Below are positions 9,835-17,316 of a DNA stretch of 64,000 nucleotides, piece after piece. The position numbers and the translations under genes are program-made. The stretch's first letter is position 1. Each line of letters starts with the position of its first letter. The stretch is from the NCBI GenBank assembly GCA_947494305.1, contig CANLUL010000001.1, positions 930,001 through 994,000 of the forward strand, read 5' to 3'. The DNA comes from an uncultured Sphingomonadaceae bacterium. GTDB lineage: Bacteria > Pseudomonadota > Alphaproteobacteria > Sphingomonadales > Sphingomonadaceae. Under the pieces are notes generated by a model, which saw only the letters and a list, made by a program, of their open reading frames with translations, was not told the origin of the DNA and ran no database searches.

Positions 9835-11211
9835 TTGGCGATCCGATATTGGTTGATAATTTGCGGGATTTTCTTTCTGGTCTCCCCGGGAGCCATAGAC
9901 GCCAAAAAAGTCGCGCTGATCATTGGCAACTCAAATTACGACCACACAACGACGCTGCCTAATCCAGTAAATGACGCCATGTTGATTGCCGCCTCCGCCG
10001 ATGAGGCCGGGTTTGATGACGTGACAATGGCGCTTGATCTGACGATGGGCGACTTTCAGAAAACGTTGCGTGAATTCCGTAAGAAGGCCGATGGCGCGGA
10101 TGTCGCGATGATTTACTATGCGGGCCATGGCATAGAAGGTCAGGGTAAAAACTGGCTAATTCCGGTCAATTCTGAGTTAAATGCAAGCCTGGACCTGCCC
10201 TATGAAGCCATGGAGCTTGATCGGGTCATGGAATCATTGTCCGGTGCACAAATCCGGATGGTAGTGCTGGATGCTTGTCGCAATAATCCTTTCGCTCGAT
10301 CCTGGAAATCCAGCACTCGTGCAGTTAGTCGCGGGTTGGCCGGTATAGAAGTAGATGATGTTTTGGTGATCTATGCTGCCGCTCCCGGTCAGACAGCAAT
10401 GGACGGTGGCGGGGTTCATTCTCCCTTTGCGGCATCTTTTGCCAATCGATTGCCCCAGGCTGGGCTTCCCATACAACTTCTCGGTGGCATGGTTCGCGAT
10501 GATGTATTGTCAGAAACTGGTGGATCACAACGTCCCTTTGTCAGCGCGAGTATTACCGGAACTCCAGTGTATCTGGTCGAAGGGGGAGACAGGCTTGCTG
10601 TCTCAAACGAAAACGAATTTCCCGAGACCGCTGCATTGAACGAGACTGATCTGGATGCACTTGCATGGCAAGGTGCTTTGGGGGCAAATTCCATGCGATC
10701 TTTCCGCTTATATTTGGATCAGTTTCCGGCAGGCCAATTTGCCGAATTGGCCAGTGACAATATTGCCAGTCTTGCCGGTACTAATAGCGATGGAAGTGTG
10801 GAAAAACCGATTGTTGGCCTGATCGAGGGGTTTTTGCCAATGAAAGCGAATATTGCAAAGTCCGAGCCCTTACCGATTGATGGTATTTGGAAGATATCAA
10901 CCATACAAAGACGAATAAAAATCGAAAAAGGCCGGGCCTATGCAATTGATGGCTGGACCCATGCTTTCATATTGAAAATACTCCCAGACATGGTGGTATT
11001 CAAAGATATTGAGCGAATTGGAAATGGCCAATATCAGGCCGATGACCTGCCATTACTGGCGAAGTCAGCGATGACATTGAGGCCTGATGGGAATATCTCG
11101 GTTCAAGTCAAAACCTCTCCTTTTCCAACATCCTATACCTTGATCCGCGAGACGCTTGACGATGCTGAAGCAATGGAAGTGGAACAGGAGTTGCTTGCAG
11201 CGGAAAAATGA
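9835..11211 (+). CDS. caspase-family (C14) exported protein
   Basis: This 458-residue protein has an N-terminal hydrophobic segment (about residues 5-22) that looks like a signal peptide, so the protease should be periplasmic or membrane-anchored. The caspase fold follows: VALIIGNSNYD near 27, the catalytic histidine H98 in YYAGHG and the catalytic cysteine C148 in VVLDACRNNPF. The C-terminal half after about residue 270 has no recognised domain. The start is uncertain. AGGAG at 9829-9833 is almost adjacent to the TTG at 9835, and the next in-frame TTG is at 9853. The gene is 12 bases behind ppdK in the same orientation and may be co-transcribed. Substrate unknown; a second caspase-like gene lies at 58064-59707. 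Confidence 0.85.
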   Translation: MAIRYWLIICGIFFLVSPGAIDAKKVALIIGNSNYDHTTTLPNPVNDAMLIAASADEAGFDDVTMALDLTMGDFQKTLREFRKKADGADVAMIYYAGHGIEGQGKNWLIPVNSELNASLDLPYEAMELDRVMESLSGAQIRMVVLDACRNNPFARSWKSSTRAVSRGLAGIEVDDVLVIYAAAPGQTAMDGGGVHSPFAASFANRLPQAGLPIQLLGGMVRDDVLSETGGSQRPFVSASITGTPVYLVEGGDRLAVSNENEFPETAALNETDLDALAWQGALGANSMRSFRLYLDQFPAGQFAELASDNIASLAGTNSDGSVEKPIVGLIEGFLPMKANIAKSEPLPIDGIWKISTIQRRIKIEKGRAYAIDGWTHAFILKILPDMVVFKDIERIGNGQYQADDLPLLAKSAMTLRPDGNISVQVKTSPFPTSYTLIRETLDDAEAMEVEQELLAAEK

Positions 11212-11262
11212 TAAAACGGGTTGCCAGAATGAGTATCTATCCCTATCTGCACGCACTGGTAA

Positions 11263-11339
11263 GCGCTCGTAGCTCAGCTGGATAGAGTACTTGACTACGA
11301 ATCAAGGGGTCGGGAGTTCGAATCTTCCCGAGCGCGCCA
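11263..11339 (+). tRNA. tRNA-Arg (ACG)
   Basis: A complete 77-nt cloverleaf ends in an encoded CCA. The acceptor stem is GCGCTCG/CGAGCGC. The anticodon stem CTTGA/TCAAG encloses loop CTACGAA with anticodon ACG at 11297-11299. The T arm contains GGGAGTTCGAATCTTCCC. It reads CGN arginine codons after A34 deamination. Confidence 0.97.
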
Positions 11340-11443
11340 TTATCTTAATATCATAGCTAAAATGCCCTTTGGTGCACTTGCACGCCTATTGCTGCTCGCT
11401 TAATATTCATGCATTGTGCTTTTGAAACGTAAGGAACCACCTG

Positions 11444-12064
11444 TTGGCCGATTATTCTAACTCTATTGCTGATGCGCTTGCTGAACGGGAAGCACAGAAA
11501 ATCTCGGTTCCTGATGAAGTGCAAGAAGCGGTTCGAACGCTTCTTCGGTGGGCTGGAGACGATCCTGAACGCGAGGGATTGGTGGATACGCCCAAACGAG
11601 TTGCTCGTGCATGGAAGGAGTATTGCGAAGGTTATGCTGAAAACCCGGCGATGCACCTGGCCCGTACCTTTGAAGAGGTTGGCGGTTATGATGAACTGGT
11701 ATTGTTAAAAGACATCCCATTTCATTCGCATTGCGAACATCATATGGCACCAATTATTGGCAAAGCCAGCATCGCCTATATGCCAACTGACAAGGTCGTT
11801 GGAATATCAAAATTGGCCCGGGTTCTGCACGGATTCGCGCGCCGTTTGCAAGTTCAAGAGCGCCTAACTGCAGAGGTGGCGCAATGCATATGGGACAATT
11901 TGAAGCCACACGGCGTGGCCGTGGTTATTGAAGCAAGCCATAGTTGTATGACAGCAAGAGGTGTGCGGACTCCAGGCGTTGGGATGACTACCAGCCGTTT
12001 ATTGGGGTGTTTCTTGGACGATCCCAAAAGCCGTAAGGAAGTTATGAGTTTGATGGGCTACTAA
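11444..12064 (+). CDS. folE: GTP cyclohydrolase I
   Basis: This 206-residue enzyme converts GTP to 7,8-dihydroneopterin triphosphate, the first step of folate (and pterin/queuosine precursor) synthesis. Zinc-site motifs are present: HSHCEHHMAP around residues 94-103 (C97 and H100 as likely ligands) and SHSCMTARGV near 166. The GISKLARVLHGFARRLQVQERL block is typical of FolE1. The start is TTG at 11444, with AAGGA at 11431-11435 eight bases upstream. It is free-standing, between tRNA-Arg and a convergent hydroxylase gene. Confidence 0.96.
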   Translation: MADYSNSIADALAEREAQKISVPDEVQEAVRTLLRWAGDDPEREGLVDTPKRVARAWKEYCEGYAENPAMHLARTFEEVGGYDELVLLKDIPFHSHCEHHMAPIIGKASIAYMPTDKVVGISKLARVLHGFARRLQVQERLTAEVAQCIWDNLKPHGVAVVIEASHSCMTARGVRTPGVGMTTSRLLGCFLDDPKSRKEVMSLMGY

Positions 12065-12074
12065 ACAATCAGTT

Positions 12075-12731
12075 TTATCTCATCCACTTTCGCATCAAAT
12101 TATATTGAACAGCTTGTAGCCGGGTATAATTTTCGTGCCTCATATTAAGACCTTCCAATGCAGCCACTTCGTTCAATTCATAAAGCAAGCTCCTATTTGT
12201 AACATCTGGTATCTTGCTCTGAATGAAGGTGATCGCCACCATTCGCTCGCCTTCGGTGATTTTCTCGACTTCATGCAATGTATGCGATGGGTAAACAATG
12301 GCGGTACCTGGCAATCCCTTGAAGCGCATACCAGCTTCACCGAATGTCACATTTAGCGCACCTCCTTTACAGTCGTTCACATCGCTAAGAAAAACGGTGC
12401 AACTTAGATCTGACCGCAATGGGGCGTCTGGCATAGGGATGATGGCGCTGTCTGCATGGAGGCCATAGTTCATACCCGGTTGATATCGGGTGATCAAAGG
12501 CGGCGCGATTCTTTCAGGGAAGGCAAAGTCGATAAATTCTGGGTTGTTCATCAAAGCATCGTGCAAAATTGTAGAGGATTTTTTGTAGGCCTCAACATCA
12601 TGCATCTGGAGGTTGTTTTTAATCTTTGAATGTGGGTTGCTTATCTTACCATCTACAAACTTCGCTGACGCTGCAATTCGTTTCAATTCAACCACCTGAT
12701 TATGGTTCAATAGACTAAGTTGTTTGAACAT
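12075..12731 (-). CDS. PKHD-type Fe(II)/2-oxoglutarate hydroxylase
   Basis: This 218-residue protein matches the PiuC/PKHD-type dioxygenase family. The iron ligands are H92 and D94 (NYGLHADSAI) and H153 (YPSHTLHEV). R163 (GERMVAITF) is the probable 2-oxoglutarate-binding residue. The double-stranded beta-helix core runs through LSCTVFLSDVNDCKGGALNV. Family members are cytoplasmic, often lie near TonB-dependent receptor genes and have mostly unknown substrates. Its ATG overlaps the stop of the upstream sulfotransferase-like gene (TAATG), so the two are translationally coupled and probably work together. Confidence 0.88.
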   Translation of the reverse strand: MFKQLSLLNHNQVVELKRIAASAKFVDGKISNPHSKIKNNLQMHDVEAYKKSSTILHDALMNNPEFIDFAFPERIAPPLITRYQPGMNYGLHADSAIIPMPDAPLRSDLSCTVFLSDVNDCKGGALNVTFGEAGMRFKGLPGTAIVYPSHTLHEVEKITEGERMVAITFIQSKIPDVTNRSLLYELNEVAALEGLNMRHENYTRLQAVQYNLMRKWMR

Positions 12732-13786
12732 TACGGCCTCGTTTCAGCTTGTTCCATTGCTCGTGCAATGGTTCGTTGGTGTATTGCCATTTTTTCCACC
12801 CACTGCATAGTATGGCGAATGGCTTCTGAGTGATTTTGTGCGGCCTCTTGCAATAATTCTTCTCGAAGAGATGGACTATAGTCGTACTCCGGTGCCTTGG
12901 AATACCGGTTCATAGTCGGACCTTGGATTAAATCATCAATCAATTGTGGTTGCATTTGCAGGTCAAAATGTTCCGCAGTGTTTTTGAGCTGTATGTTGGG
13001 GGCGGATAAAAATGTGTCAAAATCCATCCACTTGATTTTAGCAGCTTCGAAACCATCATAAGCTTTTGTCAAAGTGGCCATTTCACAAAGCCACCCCAGT
13101 GCAATCTTTTGGCAGAGTGATAATTGCGACTTTTCAATTGTTGGATCCTCCAACAACCGGTTTAGTCTCAATAGTCTCAAATCGACGAGAGCATTGGCTT
13201 CTTGGACAGATGCTTCTCCTGCCAATATGGTTTGTAAATATCGTTCAAGTGAGGTGTAAAGAAACAGTCCAGTACCTTTGTTTTGCAGTAAAGTTTCGGC
13301 TAATGGGCTTACAAAACTGCTCGCTTTGATTATCACATTTTGACTTTGGCGAAACGATCGAGAAAGCCAGCTTTGCACTTGACCCAAACGACGATCAAAA
13401 ACTTTTGCCGTCCATTGTGGGCCAGTGCCTTTCGCTGCTATCTGCATTTCTGAAAACTGCCTCAAGATTGCGGGTTCGCGCAGCGCCAAAACATCTGAAT
13501 GTTCTCCCAACAGTCTTGAAATTAGCGTCGAGCCAACATGTCCGATGTGGAAAATATAATGCGGTTGGGGCGATTTCTTGATAGGAATTTTGGATAGTTC
13601 ATTCCAATCCACCAACTGCCGGGGCAGTTGCGGCGTGACTATTCTTTGATCAAGGAAGCTTATGTTTCGATAGTCATCCTCAGACAGACGCACCAGCATC
13701 ACCTGATCCGCATTTACATCCATCAAAAATGGCAAAAGTGCCGCATCGACCGGAAATCTGTCTTGCCAAGGTGTGTTTGTATTCAA
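12731..13786 (-). CDS. sulfotransferase-like P-loop protein
   Basis: This 351-residue protein has a 5'-phosphosulfate-binding-like loop near residue 103 (HIGHVGSTLISRLLGEH), followed by LREPAILR. This is the pattern of bacterial sulfotransferase-family proteins that bind PAPS or a related nucleotide. No signal peptide or membrane helix is visible. The start is TTG at 13786 with GAGAGG just upstream; no in-frame ATG precedes the conserved part. It is the first gene of a two-gene unit with the PKHD hydroxylase, overlapping by one base. A modifying role on the same small molecule or peptide is plausible but not shown. Assignment to the sulfotransferase superfamily is moderately sure; the reaction is unknown. 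Confidence 0.6.
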   Translation of the reverse strand: MNTNTPWQDRFPVDAALLPFLMDVNADQVMLVRLSEDDYRNISFLDQRIVTPQLPRQLVDWNELSKIPIKKSPQPHYIFHIGHVGSTLISRLLGEHSDVLALREPAILRQFSEMQIAAKGTGPQWTAKVFDRRLGQVQSWLSRSFRQSQNVIIKASSFVSPLAETLLQNKGTGLFLYTSLERYLQTILAGEASVQEANALVDLRLLRLNRLLEDPTIEKSQLSLCQKIALGWLCEMATLTKAYDGFEAAKIKWMDFDTFLSAPNIQLKNTAEHFDLQMQPQLIDDLIQGPTMNRYSKAPEYDYSPSLREELLQEAAQNHSEAIRHTMQWVEKMAIHQRTIARAMEQAETRP

Positions 13787-13795
13787 GTGCGCCTC

Positions 13796-13850
13796 TCAAA
13801 AAGAAAAAGCCCGGGGATCGAAAGCTGGATTCAACTTCATCTCCCCGGGC
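13796..13850 (-). terminator. Rho-independent terminator of the rpsF-rpsR-rplI operon
   Basis: On the minus strand the arms GCCCGGGGA and TCCCCGGGC (13809-13817 and 13842-13850) form a perfect 9-bp GC-rich stem. A T-rich tract (CTTTTTCTTTTTG) follows at 13796-13808. It lies just past the rplI stop codon. Confidence 0.9.
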
Positions 13851-13875
13851 CTTATAAGCCATTTTCGTAAAACGA

Positions 13876-14541
13876 CTATTCCTTAGCGTCGTCGCCTTCT
13901 TCAACGGTTGTTTCAGCAGCTTCTTCAGACACTGCTTCCGTGTCAACGCCTTCATCGGATGAAGGCGCATTAGCGTCATCTTCCGAGCCATCGTCTTCGC
14001 TGTCCGGCGACAAGGCAGCTGCAGCCAGTTCAGCTTGCTCTTCTTCGAACATCTGGGCAATCACGTCGATGCCATCCTTCTGAAGATCGGCTTCGTCATC
14101 AGAACGCGCAACGTTGGCCTGAATGGTCGTGTTGACTTCAGGATGCAGGCGAACGCGAACATCAAAAACACCAAGAGTTTTGATTGGTTTTTCCAAAATC
14201 ACCATCGATTTTTCGACAACAGCGCCTTCAGCCGCCAATGCCTCAACAATGTCACGAACAGTTACAGAACCGTACAGCTGACCTGAAGCAGAAGATGCAC
14301 GGATCAGTACGATCTGTTTGCCATCAACATCCTTAGATGCGGTTTCAGCATCTTTGCGTTTTGATTCATTGTCAGCTTCAATCTGCTTGCGATTGGCTTC
14401 GAAAACCTTCTTGTTCGCCTCATTGGCGCGCAAAGCTTTCTTGTTAGGCAGCAAATAGTTACGCGCATAACCGTTTTTGACGGTTACGACATCGCCGATG
14501 CTTCCCAGCTTCTCGACTTTTTCGAGCAAAATAATATCCAT
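13876..14541 (-). CDS. rplI: 50S ribosomal protein L9 with acidic C-terminal tail
   Basis: L9 binds 23S rRNA domain V and helps keep the reading frame. The N-terminal domain starts MDIILLEKVEKLGSIGD and contains the VKNGYARNYLLPNKKA signature. At 221 residues it is much longer than the roughly 150 of E. coli L9. From about residue 178 onward it is a low-complexity tail of Asp, Glu, Ser and Ala (for example SEDDGSEDDANAPSSDE). The ATG at 14541 follows AGGAG. It is the third gene after rpsF and rpsR, and a terminator follows. The tail is probably disordered; its purpose is unknown. Confidence 0.96.
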   Translation of the reverse strand: MDIILLEKVEKLGSIGDVVTVKNGYARNYLLPNKKALRANEANKKVFEANRKQIEADNESKRKDAETASKDVDGKQIVLIRASSASGQLYGSVTVRDIVEALAAEGAVVEKSMVILEKPIKTLGVFDVRVRLHPEVNTTIQANVARSDDEADLQKDGIDVIAQMFEEEQAELAAAALSPDSEDDGSEDDANAPSSDEGVDTEAVSEEAAETTVEEGDDAKE

Positions 14542-14551
14542 CGTTTCGCTC

Positions 14552-14776
14552 CTATTTCACGAGGTAAGGCAGCAGGCCGAGATGACGCGCGCGTTTAATA
14601 GCTTTGGAGAGCTCGCGCTGTTTCTTGGCGGAAACTGCGGTGATACGACTAGGTACGATCTTGCCGCGCTCGGAAATATATCCTTGCAGCATTTTTACAT
14701 CTTTATAGTCGATGGGTTTGGCGTTTTTACCGGAAAAGGGGCAGCTTTTGCGGCGACGGAAAAATGGACGTCCCAT
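14552..14776 (-). CDS. rpsR: 30S ribosomal protein S18
   Basis: This 74-residue protein has the conserved S18 core ([19 protein letters not shown], then [20 protein letters not shown]). It binds S6 and the central domain of 16S rRNA. ATG 14776 follows GAAGGAG. It sits in the middle of the conserved rpsF-rpsR-rplI operon, 22 bases after rpsF and 10 before rplI. Confidence 0.97.
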   Translation of the reverse strand: MGRPFFRRRKSCPFSGKNAKPIDYKDVKMLQGYISERGKIVPSRITAVSAKKQRELSKAIKRARHLGLLPYLVK

Positions 14777-14798
14777 GTTTTAACTCCTTCTTTTCGGT

Positions 14799-15164
14799 TT
14801 AATCGTGGTCGCGGCGCGGTTTGCGCTCGCGGCTATCACGGTCAGGTTTGCGCATCATTACGGACGGGCCTTCTTCATGCTCGTCAACGCGGATGGTTAG
14901 AAAACGCAGAACATCTTCGTTGATGCGGGTTTGGCGCTCCAGTTCGGCAATGACATTGCCTGGTGCATCAAGACGCAGCATTACGTAATGCGCTTTGCGG
15001 TTCTTTTGAATTTTGTAGGCGAGCGTGCGCAGGCCCCAGGTTTCAGTCAGAACGACCTTGCCTTCATTGTCTTCTACAATTTTGGTGGCTTCCTGCGCTA
15101 GTGTATCGACTTGAGACTGGCTCAAATCCTGACGCGCGAGGAAGACATGCTCATACATTGGCAT
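14799..15164 (-). CDS. rpsF: 30S ribosomal protein S6
   Basis: S6 forms a heterodimer with S18 on the 30S platform. The core [19 protein letters not shown], then [20 protein letters not shown], is typical. The ATG at 15164 (MPMYEHV) is chosen because AAGGA stands seven bases upstream of it. A longer version from 15179 would place that Shine-Dalgarno inside the coding sequence. The tail after residue 100 is rich in Arg/Asp. First gene of the operon. The upstream gap 15165-15337 contains a minus-strand TTGACA at 15258-15253 as a possible -35, but no clear -10. Confidence 0.96.
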   Translation of the reverse strand: MPMYEHVFLARQDLSQSQVDTLAQEATKIVEDNEGKVVLTETWGLRTLAYKIQKNRKAHYVMLRLDAPGNVIAELERQTRINEDVLRFLTIRVDEHEEGPSVMMRKPDRDSRERKPRRDHD

Positions 15165-15337
15165 GCAATATTCCTTCATTTACCACCGATCGCTGACGCC
15201 GCACCATGCAGACACGCCCCTCCGGCTTTCTCGTTTTCCATGCGATTCGTTATGTCAAATCACGCAGAAGCGCGGCCTATGACGAAGTTTCAGAAGAAAC
15301 GCAAGATATTGCTGCTAATAATTGGCGAAGGCAGATG

Positions 15338-15955
15338 TCAATCTGACGGCGACTGTTCGCTGCGGGTATTGAGCCATATTGCCACGGCTAAAAGGAGCGT
15401 TGCCAACGTCCCGCTCGCGCCTCCTGGAAGCACAAAAGCCAAGCCTTGCGGTAGGGCCGCGATATTGAGGACTATTGCCGCAAATCCAGCGATACCGGTT
15501 ACAATGCCTATTCCCTTGATCAGCGATGTTTGACCTCGAAAGAGCCGCAAACCAAAAGCCATTGCCGCAAAGCCGATAAATACTTTTGCCAGAAAGAAAA
15601 AAACAAAAGCGCCAGCAAGTACCGTATCCCATAAGGCGGCAAAATCTTCTCCAGCCTCAGTTGCGGGTAGAAACATGGATAGACCGATCCCGGCCTGAAC
15701 AATGTTAATTAATCCAAATATTGCGATTGCCGACCAAGCCAAGTGCAATTGGGATGTTCGTGCAAGAGAAGCAAAACCGGTTGCTGCAATAATTGAAAAC
15801 AGCAGCAGTTCAATTGTCCATATTGTGGATCGCAGTGGCCATCCTTCTACAATGCCGACATCAGATAATGCGGCCATATAGACGATTTGCGAGACAACGG
15901 TCAGCAAAAGGCTGGCAGCGACAATTTTTGATAAATTTTGTTGTGCTTGTTCCAC
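15338..15955 (-). CDS. integral membrane protein, unknown function
   Basis: This protein of about 205 residues is almost entirely hydrophobic, with about six predicted transmembrane segments (starting IVAASLLLTVVSQIVYMAAL, then IWTIELLLFSIIAATGFASL). It ends in a short charged tail. The overall layout resembles DUF4386-type membrane proteins, but the match is by eye only. GTG at 15955 is preferred because AGGGGG lies six to seven bases upstream; a GTG at 15988 would add eleven residues. It stands alone between rpsF and the acyl-CoA dehydrogenase gene. I do not recognise a specific function. Confidence 0.65.
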   Translation of the reverse strand: MEQAQQNLSKIVAASLLLTVVSQIVYMAALSDVGIVEGWPLRSTIWTIELLLFSIIAATGFASLARTSQLHLAWSAIAIFGLINIVQAGIGLSMFLPATEAGEDFAALWDTVLAGAFVFFFLAKVFIGFAAMAFGLRLFRGQTSLIKGIGIVTGIAGFAAIVLNIAALPQGLAFVLPGGASGTLATLLLAVAIWLNTRSEQSPSD

Positions 15956-16038
15956 GAGTGTCCCCCTTAGATATATAATACTCGCCACAGGTTCGCTGTG
16001 AACGCGGTTGTGGTTACAAACGCAGTGCCAGCTTGCGA

Positions 16039-17316
16039 TTATTTTTTACGGTTTAAGAACCCAAACATATCTCCGCCAATTTTGCGCATCTGGATTTCTT
16101 CTGCGCCTTCGGTAATCCGGTAGCGGCGGTGGTGGCGATAAATATGTTCAAACGGTTTGTGCCTGGAATAACCCATTCCCCCATGAACTTGCATAGCACG
16201 ATCAGCGGCATCGCAGCACAAACGGTTTGCGCGATAATTACACATGCTAACCTGTGCGGACAGATTTTTGGCAACGTCCGGTTTGGGCATCGTGTCCATC
16301 TTGGCCGCGGTCGCGTAGATGAGCTGCCGCAACATTGCGGCTTCCGTGTGCAACTCCACCAGTGGAAATTGAATGCCCTGATTAACCGAAAGCGGCTTTC
16401 CGAAAGGTTTGCGCTCTCCGGCATATTTGACCGACTCATCGATGCAATATTGTGCCGCACCGAGAGAAGACGCCGCTTGTCGGATCCGGTTCTCATGCAC
16501 AAAATGCTGTGCGCATGCGAGACCCATATCGAGATCACCCAATACCGCGTCTGCGGGAATCCAAACGTTTGTATATGAACACTTCGGATGATCGGTTGGC
16601 ATATTAAATGTCCACATATATTCGCCGATTTCAAAGCCTTCCGCATCCACCGGAACAATGAAGCAACCGATGCCGCGTGCATCGCCATCCTTGCCGCTAT
16701 GTCTAGCAAAGGTCATAACGTGAGATGCTTTATGCAGGCCTGTGGTCCACATTTTGTTGCCGTTGATCAGCCAGCCGTCGACGCCGTCACGTGTTTCGGC
16801 AACGGCGGTGGTGTCCATCCAGGTAGCGTCGGAACCATGGTCTTTTTCGGTTAAACCGAAACACCATCCCATGCGTCCCGCAAGCATCTTGGGAATATAG
16901 TCTTTCTTTTGCTGCTCCGTTCCAAAGTCACGTAGCATTAAAGGCTGCACCAAGTTTCCAACAATAGAATTTTCATTCTGAAGGTCATTGTGCAGGCCAA
17001 GTCCCTTGGCAGCGAGATGCTCTCTAATTCGCGCCATTCCCAGGTTCGTACCGTCTTGACCACCAAATTCCTTGGGTAAGGCATAGCGATAGTGTCCGGC
17101 GGTATCAGCTGTCTGGCGCATTTCGACGAGCAGTGATTCCCATTCCTCGGTTGGCAATCCCTGATCATCCCAATTGGTTCGCGAATCTTCACGGCGATGA
17201 TCAAAGAAGCGAATATTGTCATCGCGTTGTTCAATCGGCTTAATTTCATCCTCGATGAACTGGTCAAGCACTGCGAGATAGTCTTCAATGTCCTGCGGAA
17301 TTTCGAAATTGCTCAT
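16039..17316 (-). CDS. acyl-CoA dehydrogenase family protein (ACAD10/11-like)
   Basis: This flavoenzyme of about 425 residues should oxidise or process acyl-CoA thioesters in the cytoplasm. Family blocks are present: WCFGLTEKDHGSDATWMDTTA near 155 for the flavin/substrate site, RKPFGKPLSVNQGIQFPL near 310 and MQVHGGMGYSRHKPFEHIYR near the C-terminus. The ATG at 17316 overlaps the stop of the upstream phosphotransferase gene as ATGA, and GGAG stands seven bases upstream. The two cistrons have the same order as the fused domains of human ACAD10 and ACAD11, which handle 4-hydroxyacyl-CoAs through a phosphorylated intermediate. A similar job here is inferred from context. Confidence 0.9.
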   Translation of the reverse strand: MSNFEIPQDIEDYLAVLDQFIEDEIKPIEQRDDNIRFFDHRREDSRTNWDDQGLPTEEWESLLVEMRQTADTAGHYRYALPKEFGGQDGTNLGMARIREHLAAKGLGLHNDLQNENSIVGNLVQPLMLRDFGTEQQKKDYIPKMLAGRMGWCFGLTEKDHGSDATWMDTTAVAETRDGVDGWLINGNKMWTTGLHKASHVMTFARHSGKDGDARGIGCFIVPVDAEGFEIGEYMWTFNMPTDHPKCSYTNVWIPADAVLGDLDMGLACAQHFVHENRIRQAASSLGAAQYCIDESVKYAGERKPFGKPLSVNQGIQFPLVELHTEAAMLRQLIYATAAKMDTMPKPDVAKNLSAQVSMCNYRANRLCCDAADRAMQVHGGMGYSRHKPFEHIYRHHRRYRITEGAEEIQMRKIGGDMFGFLNRKK

